Shown: in pieces, positions 19,646 through 27,621 of the stretch
Layout of the letters: each line of letters opens with the position of its first letter
How positions within the stretch are numbered: the first letter of the stretch is position 1
NCBI GenBank assembly: GCA_959020715.1
Contig: CAUESV010000011.1
Location: 1 to 64,000 of the forward strand
Direction: 5' to 3'
Length of the DNA: 64,000 nt
DNA from: an uncultured Collinsella sp.
GTDB lineage: Bacteria > Actinomycetota > Coriobacteriia > Coriobacteriales > Coriobacteriaceae
The notes under the pieces: generated by a model
What the model was told of the DNA's origin: nothing
Databases searched by the model: none
What the model saw: the letters and a program-made list of their open reading frames with translations, nothing else
Program-made: the position numbers and the translations under genes

Positions 19646-19924
19646 CTGTCCCACAGTAGCGCGGAGTTCACGCAAAGCGCGAACCAGCGACTGGGACCAG
19701 CGGCCCTTTCGGCCAAGTCCATTTCAGCAAAGGAACCCTGCCAGCAAGCGATGCCCAAGAACCGCCTGCGATGTTACCGCAGGCCGGGACCGGGCTTGGT
19801 CTTGAAAACGTCCTCGCGCACGAGGCCCGTCTTTCCTGCTCCTGCGGAGCAACGGAAAGGCGGGCCTCGTGCTGCGGAGTGTTTTCAAGACCAAGCCCGG
19901 TCCCGGCCGGACAGCCCACGAACG
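19646..19924. repeat. Convergent intergenic region with a 127-nt nested hairpin
   Basis: A GTCCCACAGT/ACTGGGAC palindrome at about 19650-19699 comes first. Then 19782-19908 folds into one long hairpin: a perfect 28-bp outer stem (19782-19809 with 19881-19908), a perfect 12-bp middle stem (19818-19829 with 19861-19872), CTTTCC/GGAAAG, and a GCTCC/GGAGC tip. It separates two convergent genes and could terminate both. Confidence 0.85.
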
Positions 19925-21877
19925 CTACAGGTTCTTGACACCCATCGCGCGCATGGCGTTTAGGATGGCGATGATCGCCACGCCCACGTCGCCAAAGACG
20001 GCAAGCCACATATTGGCGATGCCCAGTGCCGCAAGCACCAGAATCAGCAACTTAATGCCCAGCGCAAAGATGATGTTCTGCCAAACAATCGACATGGTCT
20101 TGCGCGCCACGCGGATCGCGCGGGAGATGTTGGACGGCTTGTCATCCATGAGCACGACGTCCGCCGCCTCAATTGCGGCGTCCGAGCCCATGGCGCCCAT
20201 GGCGATGCCAACGTCTGCGCGGGTGAGCACGGGTGCGTCGTTGATACCGTCGCCGACAAAGGCGAGCTTGCCCTTGCCGCTTTCGGCCGCGAGCAACGCC
20301 TCAACACGCTCGACCTTATCGCCCGGCAGCAGCTGCGCGTGGAACTCGTCGAGACTGAGTTGCTTGGCTACAGACGCCGCAACCTCCTCGCGGTCGCCCG
20401 TGAGCATGACGGTGCGCTTGACGCCGGCGGCGTGCAGGTCGCTGATCGTCTGCTCGGCATCGGCCTTGACGGTGTCGGCAATTACAATGTGGCCGGCATA
20501 GATGCCATCGACCAGCACGTGAAGGATCGTACCGACGACCTCGCAATCGGGCGCTTCGACTCCGGTCGCGGCGAGCATTTTTGCGTTGCCAACGACGACG
20601 TGCTTGCCGTCGATGGTTGCCGTCACGCCATGGCCCGCGTCGTTGGTGGAGTCGCTTACGCGCTTGGGGTCGAGTTCGCCCTGGAAGGCGGCGCGCACCG
20701 ACTGCGCGATGGGGTGATCGGAGAACGACTCCGCAAGGGCTGCGACCTCGAGCAACGACTGCTCGGTATAGCCAGCCTTGGGGTGCACCGCGACCACCGA
20801 GAACGTGCCGTTGGTGAGCGTGCCCGTCTTGTCGAAGACGACGGTGTCCACGTCGGCGAGCGTCTCGAGGTAGTTAGAGCCCTTGATGAGAACGCCCAGC
20901 TTGGAGGCGCCGCCAATGCCGCCAAAGAAGCTGAGCGGGACGCTGATCACCAACGCGCACGGGCAGCTGACGACCAGGAAAGTCAGGCCGCGCAGGATCC
21001 AGTCGGACCAGGCGCCGGTGATTAGGCCGCCGCCGAGCGCGAGCACCGCGGCCGCGCCGGTGACGGCGGGCGTGTAGACGCGGGCAAAGCGCGTGATGAA
21101 GTTCTCGGTACGCGCCTTCTTTTCGCTGGCGTTTTCTACGAGCTCCAGGACGCGCGCGACAGTGGACTCGCCAAATGGCTTGGTGGTGCGCACGTGGATG
21201 AGCCCCGTCATGTTGATGCAGCCGCTGATGATATCGTCTCCGGTTTTGGCCGGGCGGGGGACCGACTCGCCGGTAAGGGCGGCGGTGTCGAGCTGGGTTT
21301 CGCCCTCGACGATGGCGCCGTCGATAGGCACGCGCTCGCCGGGCTTGACCACGATCACGGTGCCGACGGCGATGTCATCGGGGAAGACCTGCTCGAGTGT
21401 GCCGTCGGGCTGCTCGACGTTAGCGTAGTCGGGCGCGATGTCCATCATGGCGCTGATCGACTTGCGGCTTTTGCCCACGGCATATGCCTGGAACAGCTCG
21501 CCAACCTGATAGAACAGCATGACGGCTGCGCCTTCGGCCATGTGCGGATCGGTGTCGGGGAAGAGCACCATGGCAAACGCGCCGATGGTCGCGACGGCCA
21601 TGAGGAAGCTCTCGTCGAACGCCTTGCCGCGGCGGATGTTATTGAATGCCTTTTGCAGTACGTCGTAGCCAGCAATCAAAAACGGCACGAGGAACAGCAC
21701 AAAGCTGGCGTAGATGTCGCCCGGGGTGCCGAATGCGGCAGTGAGGGTGCCGAGCTCATCGAGGGCGTACACCACGGCAAAAATGCCCAGCGCTACCAGG
21801 ATGCGGTTGCGCTTATGCTCGAGTGACTCTTTTTTCTTGCGCTTCTTCTTTTTCTTCTTGGGGTCGGCGGTGGCCAT
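19925..21877 (-). CDS. P1B-type heavy-metal efflux ATPase (zinc/cadmium type)
   Basis: A 650-residue membrane pump exporting divalent metal. It has the CPC motif (SCPCALVISVPL), phosphorylation site DKTGTLT, TGES actuator loop, and hinge GDGINDAPVL. The C-terminal FGDVGVAIIAILNAMRA matches ZntA/CadA-type pumps. The N-terminus is a run of Lys/Arg (residues ~6-16) and lacks the usual HMA metal-binding domain, which is encoded separately upstream. Start is the ATG after GGGAGG. The order ArsR, HMA, ATPase on the minus strand makes it the effector of a metal-induced operon with its own internal operator. Confidence 0.93.
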   Translation of the reverse strand: MATADPKKKKKKRKKKESLEHKRNRILVALGIFAVVYALDELGTLTAAFGTPGDIYASFVLFLVPFLIAGYDVLQKAFNNIRRGKAFDESFLMAVATIGAFAMVLFPDTDPHMAEGAAVMLFYQVGELFQAYAVGKSRKSISAMMDIAPDYANVEQPDGTLEQVFPDDIAVGTVIVVKPGERVPIDGAIVEGETQLDTAALTGESVPRPAKTGDDIISGCINMTGLIHVRTTKPFGESTVARVLELVENASEKKARTENFITRFARVYTPAVTGAAAVLALGGGLITGAWSDWILRGLTFLVVSCPCALVISVPLSFFGGIGGASKLGVLIKGSNYLETLADVDTVVFDKTGTLTNGTFSVVAVHPKAGYTEQSLLEVAALAESFSDHPIAQSVRAAFQGELDPKRVSDSTNDAGHGVTATIDGKHVVVGNAKMLAATGVEAPDCEVVGTILHVLVDGIYAGHIVIADTVKADAEQTISDLHAAGVKRTVMLTGDREEVAASVAKQLSLDEFHAQLLPGDKVERVEALLAAESGKGKLAFVGDGINDAPVLTRADVGIAMGAMGSDAAIEAADVVLMDDKPSNISRAIRVARKTMSIVWQNIIFALGIKLLILVLAALGIANMWLAVFGDVGVAIIAILNAMRAMGVKNL

Positions 21878-21900
21878 GACTCGTATCCTCCCATTTGAAT

Positions 21901-21922
21901 GTATGAACAATCGCTCATATAA
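21901..21922 (-). promoter_or_regulatory. Third ArsR-type operator copy, before the ATPase gene
   Basis: The sequence matches the two operators upstream of the repressor at most positions (TATGAACA-N2-CGCTCATATAA versus TATGAACATG-CGCTCATATAA). It lies 23 nt upstream of the ATPase start. Separate control of the pump from an internal promoter is inferred. Confidence 0.7.
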
Positions 21923-21977
21923 TTTCGCGAGCAAAGGCCGCGGCAAGCGCGGCCTTGCGGGTTGGCGTAAACCTGGG

Positions 21978-22196
21978 CTAGAGAATGATCTCGCAGTCCG
22001 GCTCGGCGTCGGCCGTAAACTCCACAACGCGGTCAAGGACCTCGTCGAACTCGGCGTCATCGGCCTCGAGCGTCAGCTTCTGGGTCATAAAGTTGACGGA
22101 CACGGATTTGACGCCCTCGAGCTTGGCCAGCTCGTCCTGAAGCTCACGCGCGCAGTTGGCGCAGTCGATCTCGTCGAGCTTGAACTGCTTTTTCAT
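21978..22196 (-). CDS. Stand-alone heavy-metal-associated (HMA) domain protein
   Basis: A 72-residue ferredoxin-like HMA domain with DCANCAREL replacing the canonical GMTCxxC loop; the two Cys are spaced CxxC. It ends in acidic residues, EPDCEIIL, with a further Cys. It sits between repressor and pump genes, so it likely delivers or buffers metal for the ATPase, which lacks its own HMA domain. The acidic tail and CxxC fit zinc or cadmium. An AAAGGAATC site precedes the start. Confidence 0.9.
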   Translation of the reverse strand: MKKQFKLDEIDCANCARELQDELAKLEGVKSVSVNFMTQKLTLEADDAEFDEVLDRVVEFTADAEPDCEIIL

Positions 22197-22259
22197 GGTG
22201 GATTCCTTTCCCCGTATTTGCGGCTTGGGTGCAGGCCGCGCTGGTACCGTGGTTGGTTG

Positions 22260-22625
22260 CTATTCGCAGATATGGCTCATGCCCTGGTTGAGCATGGTGT
22301 AGACGTGGTCGTCGGCGAGCGAGTATAGGATATTGCGCCCGTCGCGCCGGAATTTAACCAGGTGCGACTGCTTGAGTGTGCGCAGCTGGTGCGACACCGC
22401 GGACTGCGAGGTTTCGGTCGCTTCGGCGATGTCTGCCACGCAGAGCTCGCGGCCCATGAGGGCATAGAGGATCTTGATGCGCGTGGTGTCGCTGAAGACC
22501 TTGAACAGGTCGGCGAGGTCGTAGAGAAGCTCCTCGTCGGGAAGGTCCTCGGGCGAGCAGGTGGTGGGGATCGCGGGTTCGGTGGCCTCGATGTCGGGTT
22601 TCGTTTCATCAACGCGGATGCTCAT
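22260..22625 (-). CDS. ArsR/SmtB-family metal-responsive repressor (CadC/CzrA-like)
   Basis: A 121-residue winged-helix repressor. ELCVADIAEATETSQSAVSH is the recognition helix region with a Cys in the CxVADI position, and RRDGRNILYSL is the wing. The C-terminal helix DDHVYTMLNQGMSHICE supplies His, Glu and Cys for a dimer-interface metal site. It is first in the operon, under a promoter overlapped by its operator. It should release DNA when zinc or cadmium binds. Confidence 0.92.
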   Translation of the reverse strand: MSIRVDETKPDIEATEPAIPTTCSPEDLPDEELLYDLADLFKVFSDTTRIKILYALMGRELCVADIAEATETSQSAVSHQLRTLKQSHLVKFRRDGRNILYSLADDHVYTMLNQGMSHICE

Positions 22626-22638
22626 TGCAATATCCTTT

Positions 22639-22699
22639 CATATGAACATGCGCTCATATAACTAATTTCCAATTATATGAGCGCATGTTCATATGTCAA
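22639..22699 (-). promoter_or_regulatory. Consensus promoter with two ArsR-type operators
   Basis: On the minus strand a perfect TTGACA (22694-22699) and perfect TATAAT (22672-22677) are separated by 16 nt. An operator copy at 22673-22695 fills the spacer and -10. Its exact inverted 23-bp twin at 22639-22661 covers the transcript start region. The half-sites TATGAACA/CTCATATA fit the 12-2-12 pattern of ArsR/SmtB operators. Confidence 0.88.
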
Positions 22700-23014
22700 T
22701 ACAATTTGCGTTAATTTCGATGACTGCTTGCCGCCTCTGCGATTTTCTGTGGGTTGGGAGACATCGACGCAATGTTCGCCAACATATTTCGAGATGTTCG
22801 GCCAGCATGCTAAGAAAGCCACCTTGAGAAGCATTAGAACTGTTCATATTTGTACTTTATCGTGTTAAATACCGCGAGAATCAGTTCTTCCTCTACGGGA
22901 GTTCCTGCAGAATCAGTTTTATCTAAAGTTATATCGAGCATTGCTTCAGCCAATCTGGTACATCGGTGGCCGAATAAGTCGAAAAATGTAGGTGGACATC
23001 CGCAGAGATCGCCT
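22700..23014. other. Gene-free AT-rich spacer holding inverted-repeat element A
   Basis: No supported gene. It is dominated by the element at 22777-22995; the rest is AT-rich sequence. Confidence 0.5.
22777..22995. mobile_element. MITE-like element A with ~27-bp terminal inverted repeats
   Basis: Left end 22777-22803 and right end 22968-22995 are imperfect inverted copies with the shared pattern CC-ACAT-TTTCGA and TTCGGCC. The interior shows no recognisable product. The same ends bound element B at 24432-24626, on the other side of the frameshifted gene. Confidence 0.5.
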
Positions 23015-24222
23015 TTAGAAGAGCGAATTCTCAATTAGATCAATAATCGTGTCGTCTTCCGTGCGGTTTTCATCGATTTTTGCGAACATGTCGCATTCCC
23101 AAGGCCCATTGATTTCCTCAGCAAGGGCCCCGACGTGTTGCATGTCGTCGGGTTCGGGCACATCGTTGATGCTCGGGTCATCAGCTTGCGGATATTGGCT
23201 TGCAATTTCGCGCTTGGCGGCCTCTTCTTCTTTGAGTGTCTCCAGGACGCGGCGACCGTATTCGAAGTAGCGCCGCAAGACAAATTGACGAAGATTTTCT
23301 TGCAGGATGGCGAAGTTATCCGGGAGTCGACCGGGCCAGATCTTCTCGCGAATGCGAATCGCTTCCATGACCCGCCTAAAAGCGGACTGCTTGAAAAATG
23401 AATGACGACTAACTGTGATAACGGCATATCCCATGTTTCGCAGCGTGTTTCGCGCTCCTCGTCAATTGATTGCTGCTCGGGCTCGTCGTGGTAAAAGCCG
23501 TTGTATTCGATATCGGTCATCGAATTTTCGAGCAGCGCGTCGAGGTGGAAAACCGTCCGTCGCGTTAGGGCGGCGTATCTTTTTGGGACTGGGATCGGAT
23601 AATCCGTTTTGATAGCGCGTATGGCTAAGCTACCCATTGACTTGGGCATTGTCAGCATCATGACAAACGCCGTTTCGAGTGGGGAGCGACAGCCTTCGCG
23701 TACATAAGAAAGTGCCTTAAGTGCTTTATTAGATCCACGATACCCCGATGCCTCTGAAAAGAAGGCTCTGAGCTCTTCAACGCTGGTTAGGGCTGGGCGC
23801 TCGCGATATTGAGTTTCGTCGGACGTTCCAAGCGCGTAGGAGCCGCAGATTTCAAAGTAATACTCAACGAGCTCCGAAAGGTTGAGGTCGGCTGTCGCTT
23901 CTAACGCGCACAGCTTGATATCGACGATGTAGACGTTCGGCTCGAGTTCTAGGTAGCTTTCTGCATCAAACGTATAGCGCGTGCAGTGGCAGATGCAGCC
24001 CTTGCGGTGCCTTTTGGCATTATTGGAAAACGTCAGCACATGGATGCGTTCAGAATCGACATTCTTTCTGTTGAGCCATGCTCGTGCCGCTTCCAGGTCG
24101 GACGTGGTCGGCGCAGACACCCTGATCTTTTCCATAGGTATGGGACCGGTCGCGTAGCTTGCGAGCGAGTTGGCTGTTTGGTATACAGCGCGTGCCGTGG
24201 TATGTGACAGAATGATTCCCAT
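23015..24222 (-). pseudogene. Frameshifted nuclease-like (PD-(D/E)XK / DUF559-type) protein
   Basis: Coding potential runs from MGIILSHTTARAVYQ in one frame to about 23435, then continues in another frame from LRNMGYAVITVSRH to a stop at 23015. A one-base loss near 23430-23437 explains it. The joined product (~400 residues) has DIEYNGFYHDE, then DEERETR and MGYAVIT, the strand-helix pattern of DUF559/Vsr-like endonuclease folds. The intact gene at 32643-33692 shares this architecture, including a mid-region helix (EYYFEICGSYAL versus MYEMCGTFAV). Two inverted-repeat elements flank it. A sequencing error cannot be excluded. Confidence 0.7.
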
Positions 24223-24431
24223 ACGCGCATGATGGCATAGCGGACGCCGCATACGCCCGAAACTTCGGGCAACGGTATTGGGGCGCGGCTTATCTTCTGC
24301 GAACGGTGGGTTTTTGGGCTGTCGTATTGAGGGAGCAGCTTTGGCTGGGGAGGTTTCTGCTGGCTGCCCCTTTTTGATGAACTTTAGTTGCGGATTCGTA
24401 GCTTCTAAGCGTTTTTGCCGACCGCTCAGAT

Positions 24432-24626
24432 GCCTCACCAACATAATTTGAGTTATTCGGCCTTATCCTATACGAATGGTGCGATCGCAACGTCCTATTC
24501 GAATTGATTCAGGTAGATTTATGGGACATGGTTGCGAAATTAGGGCGACTATAGCGCTCGATTGCGGTTCAAGGGGCCTCGACTAGTGGTTCAGCTGGCC
24601 GAACAACTCGAAAAATGTAGGTGGGC
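24432..24626. mobile_element. MITE-like element B with ~31-bp terminal inverted repeats
   Basis: Left end 24432-24462 and right end 24596-24626 are inverted copies matching at about 24 of 31 positions. They are the same family as the ends of element A. The interior is non-coding. It lies just upstream of the frameshifted nuclease-like gene. Confidence 0.55.
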
Positions 24627-24672
24627 CAACCTGCCGACCATGTGAAGCACGCGTATTTGCTCGTTTTGATGA

Positions 24673-24708
24673 AAACTAGGGTGCAGCCATATGGCTGCAC
24701 CCTAGTTT
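24673..24708. terminator. Perfect 36-bp palindrome
   Basis: The 18-bp half AAACTAGGGTGCAGCCAT is followed directly by its exact complement, with no spacer. It lies 65 nt after the exonuclease stop on the minus strand and is flanked by short A/T runs, so a terminator is the likeliest role. Confidence 0.65.
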
Positions 24709-24773
24709 ACTGCGTGCCGGTGTGCCCAGACGGATTGCGCTGTGCCTGGCAGGCGCTCCCGCAGATGGATCGG

Positions 24774-25742
24774 TTATTTCGCGAATAGGTTCTTGAGGTT
24801 GAACTCGGCTTGGACGGTGCGGAGCATGAGGTCGGTGTCGTCCAGGCCCAGATGCTGCTCGTTGGCGTCGGCGGCGAGGGTTCCACGGCGGCGCGCCCAG
24901 TTCTCGAGCGCGGCGGGGGCGGACTCGCGGGGGAGCGAGCGGACGTCGGCATCCAGGCTGCGGCAGATCTGGCGCGAGTCGATGACGACGATTTTGCCGG
25001 CGCGGCGTGCCTCGGCGTAGCCGTCCAGGTGGATCTTGAACCAGCTGTCCTCAAAGGCGGCGTTGTGTGCCATGTACGGGTACTTCTTCATAAGCTTGAG
25101 CAGCTGCTTTTGCAGCTCTTTGTTCTCGCGGAAGGGCGTTTTGCCGTCGATGTCGTCCCAGGTGATGTGGTGGATATTCGACAGCGGTACATCTTCGCCG
25201 CGGTAGATGTCGGGCAGGCCGCAGTAGTGTGCCTCGGCATCGTGCGGGACGGCGTCGCTGGTGAGCTCCATGATCTCCCAGCCGACGTTGATGATATAAC
25301 CGCGTTCGGGTGCACGGCCGGTGGTCTCGATGTCGATACCGAGCACGGTGCCCTGGATGGGCTTACGGGCGTAGGCCACGCCGAGCGCGTCGCGGTCGCC
25401 GCGGATCTCGCGCATGACCGACGCGGCGGTGCGCTTTTGCATCTTGCCGATGGCGGCGCAGGTGTCGGCATCGGACAGGCCGCGCGAAAGCGTCGCGGGC
25501 GTCACGTTGCGCAGGCGTGCCTCGCCAATCTGGTCGCACAGGTCGCGGTTGCGGTCGGCCAGGTCGCGCACGGTGGCAAAGTCGAAACCGGGGTCGCCCT
25601 CGGCGGTAAAGTACTCGGTTTCGAGCACCTTAAGGGCCTCCTCGCCCTTCTGGCGCTCGGATTCCATGGCGCCGTGATCGCCATAGATAAACATGGGGAT
25701 AAACGGCTGACGCTCGTATTCGAGTGCTTGTGAAACGTTCAT
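24774..25742 (-). CDS. DEDD-family 3'-5' exonuclease
   Basis: A 322-residue protein whose C-terminal half is a DnaQ-like exonuclease: motif I GIDIETTG, motif II YMAHNAAFED, and a motif III His/Asp segment EQHLGLDDTDLM. The N-terminal ~140 residues are helical, with ESERQKGEEALKVLE and a segment DLADRNRDLCDQIGEARLRNV, and have no recognised domain. The chosen ATG follows GGAGCA. It trims DNA or RNA 3' ends in the cytosol; the substrate is unknown. It is a single gene. Confidence 0.85.
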   Translation of the reverse strand: MNVSQALEYERQPFIPMFIYGDHGAMESERQKGEEALKVLETEYFTAEGDPGFDFATVRDLADRNRDLCDQIGEARLRNVTPATLSRGLSDADTCAAIGKMQKRTAASVMREIRGDRDALGVAYARKPIQGTVLGIDIETTGRAPERGYIINVGWEIMELTSDAVPHDAEAHYCGLPDIYRGEDVPLSNIHHITWDDIDGKTPFRENKELQKQLLKLMKKYPYMAHNAAFEDSWFKIHLDGYAEARRAGKIVVIDSRQICRSLDADVRSLPRESAPAALENWARRRGTLAADANEQHLGLDDTDLMLRTVQAEFNLKNLFAK

Positions 25743-25812
25743 ATAACTGCTCCTTGGACGGGCCACACCGCGCGGCTCGGGTTCATTGAGATGTGGCGAG
25801 ATGATAGTTTAC

Positions 25813-25884
25813 CATGGGCAACTATTGGCATCGCGCCTAGGACAACTACAATACCCTAGTTGACCGCTAGGACTTTTACAATGC
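25813..25884 (+). promoter_or_regulatory. Promoter and repeated motif of the metal exporter gene
   Basis: TTGGCA (25825-25830) and TACAAT (25847-25852) are 16 nt apart. CTAGGAC-N3-TACAAT occurs twice, 30 bp apart (25838, 25868). CATGGGCAACTATTGG at 25813 matches the motif upstream of the DtxR-type gene. Shared regulation by that metal-dependent repressor is inferred. Confidence 0.5.
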
Positions 25885-25914
25885 TGCCGAAAGACACGAA
25901 AGGTTCCATCCGTC

Positions 25915-27006
25915 ATGGATTTACTGATTGATATTCTGCTCGACGCCGGCAAGGACACGCTGTCGCTGGTGCCGTTTTTGTTGGTGACGTATCTTGCTCT
26001 CGAGACACTTGAGCACGTTGCGGGCGACCGCGTCAACGGCGCTATCAAGCGCGCCGGCGCTGCGGGTCCCGTGGTTGGCTCGCTGCTGGGCATTGTGCCG
26101 CAGTGCGGATTTTCGGCCATGGCAGCAACGCTGTACGCCGGCCGTGTCGTGACCTTGGGCACGTTGGTGGCGGTGTTCCTTTCGACCTCCGACGAGATGC
26201 TGCCGCTGCTACTTGCCGAGCAGGTTCCCGTGCAGACTATGGCGATGCTTTTGGCTTCGAAAGCGCTGATCGCACTGGTCACGGGTTTTATCGTGGACGC
26301 TGCCATTCGCGGCCTGCGCCGTAACGCCCGCGCGCACGCGGCGATTCGCCGTACCGTGCTGGGAACCGCGGCCAACCCGGCCCACGTGAACTGCGCGCAC
26401 GACGACCACAGCGGTGGTGACATCATCGACGAGGTGGCCGAGGCAGGCGTGAGCGCCGACCACATCCACGAGCTGTGCGAGCGCGACCATTGCGGTTGTG
26501 ATGATGAAGATGAACACGAGCACGACCACGGACACAGCCATGATCACGGTCACACGGGCGAGCATGAGCACCACCACGGCCACAGCCACGACCACTCCCA
26601 CGAGGGCGTGCCCGTTCTGTCGATTATCCGCAGCGCGATCTCGCACACTGTGCAGGTTTCGGTTTTTATTTTCCTGGTGACGCTGGTCCTGGTCGCCGTG
26701 CTCGAGACCTTCGGCGAGTCCGCGATCGAGCAGTTCCTGTGTGGCAACGAGACGCTCGCCGTCTTGGGTTCGGCGCTTGTCGGGCTGATTCCCAATTGCT
26801 CGGCGAGCGTGGTCATTACGCAACTATATCTGGAAGGCGCGCTGCGACTGGCGCCGATGCTCGCCGGCACGCTCATTTCCGCCGGCGTGGGCTATCTGGT
26901 CCTGTTCCGCACCAACCGCAGCGCTCGTGAAAACGCCGTGTTCTTGGTCATGATGTATGTCATCGGCGCGGGCTGGGGCCTTATCCTTTCCGCCTTTGGG
27001 TTCTAA
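25915..27006 (+). CDS. Putative manganese/heavy-metal exporter (10-TM ArsP_2/PF11449-like) with His-rich loop
   Basis: A 363-residue membrane protein with two halves of about four to five helices each. Each half carries a similar motif: GIVPQCGFSAMAATLY in the first and GLIPNCSASVVITQLY in the second, an internal duplication. Between them lies a loop of ~60 residues rich in HDH, HGH and DHS repeats that should bind divalent metal. The layout matches the family named putative manganese transporter. Motifs shared with the DtxR-type promoter support a role in manganese or iron balance. The transported ion is not shown by sequence. Confidence 0.82.
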   Translation: MDLLIDILLDAGKDTLSLVPFLLVTYLALETLEHVAGDRVNGAIKRAGAAGPVVGSLLGIVPQCGFSAMAATLYAGRVVTLGTLVAVFLSTSDEMLPLLLAEQVPVQTMAMLLASKALIALVTGFIVDAAIRGLRRNARAHAAIRRTVLGTAANPAHVNCAHDDHSGGDIIDEVAEAGVSADHIHELCERDHCGCDDEDEHEHDHGHSHDHGHTGEHEHHHGHSHDHSHEGVPVLSIIRSAISHTVQVSVFIFLVTLVLVAVLETFGESAIEQFLCGNETLAVLGSALVGLIPNCSASVVITQLYLEGALRLAPMLAGTLISAGVGYLVLFRTNRSARENAVFLVMMYVIGAGWGLILSAFGF

Positions 27007-27099
27007 GTGGATGTTTGGGGCATGCCGTAAAACTAGGACATGCTATAAATTCCACCGCCATGACCTGGGCGTTGGATGCGCGTTAATCGGCAAAACAAA

Positions 27100-27136
27100 A
27101 AGGTAGATTTTTAGGCATGTCCTAAAAATCTACCTT
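27100..27136. terminator. Bidirectional terminator hairpin
   Basis: A perfect 16-bp stem AAGGTAGATTTTTAGG with a 5-nt loop lies between convergent genes (metal exporter and YaiI). Confidence 0.85.
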
Positions 27137-27138
27137 GG

Positions 27139-27621
27139 TTAGTGTAGCAGCTCGGTGAGGTTACGTTTAAAGCGAGCGCGGTCTTCGCTGGTAAATGCCG
27201 CCGGTCCGCGAGTGCGACCGCCAGCGCGGCGCACCTTCTTTTCCTCGTGACGAATAAACAGCTGCATATCGATGGTGGCTTTGTCGTACACGCGCCCGCG
27301 CACGCCGATGGCGGCGGCATCGCGTCCGAGCACCATACTCGCCAGGCCTATGTCCTGTGTCACGACCACATCGCCAGTCTGCAGGCGCTCGATAATGGCA
27401 AAGTCGGCGCTATCGGCTCCCACACTCACATCGAGCGTTGTGACCCAAAAGCCTCGACGCGCATGCTCGGCGTCGCGCGGATCGTCGCGGCGAATGTGGC
27501 GTTCCAGGTTCTGCGTGCTGTTGCCGGCGATAACGACGGCAACGCCCGCCCTCCGCGCGCAGTCGATCGACTCGCGTGTGACCGGGCAGGCGTCGGCATC
27601 AATAAAAAGCGTCTTTGGCAT
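27139..27621 (-). CDS. YaiI/YqxD family protein (UPF0178, DUF188)
   Basis: A 160-residue PIN-like protein. It opens with LFIDADACPV, then DVVVTQDIGLASMVLGRDA and a conserved basic segment GGRTRGPAAFTSEDRARF, all standard for UPF0178. The family has a nuclease-like fold with Asp clusters but no settled function. It starts immediately after the HdeD-like gene's stop codon with no spacer, so the two are an operon. Confidence 0.93.
   Translation of the reverse strand: MPKTLFIDADACPVTRESIDCARRAGVAVVIAGNSTQNLERHIRRDDPRDAEHARRGFWVTTLDVSVGADSADFAIIERLQTGDVVVTQDIGLASMVLGRDAAAIGVRGRVYDKATIDMQLFIRHEEKKVRRAGGRTRGPAAFTSEDRARFKRNLTELLH

Noticed and set aside
22834..23034. A 66-codon minus-strand frame containing PPTFFDLFGH
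   Set aside because: It reads through the terminal inverted repeat of element A, which explains the peptide; no ribosome site or family.
23400..23470. Programmed -1 frameshift in the nuclease-like gene
   Set aside because: No slippery heptamer or downstream pseudoknot is apparent; a simple one-base loss explains the frames.
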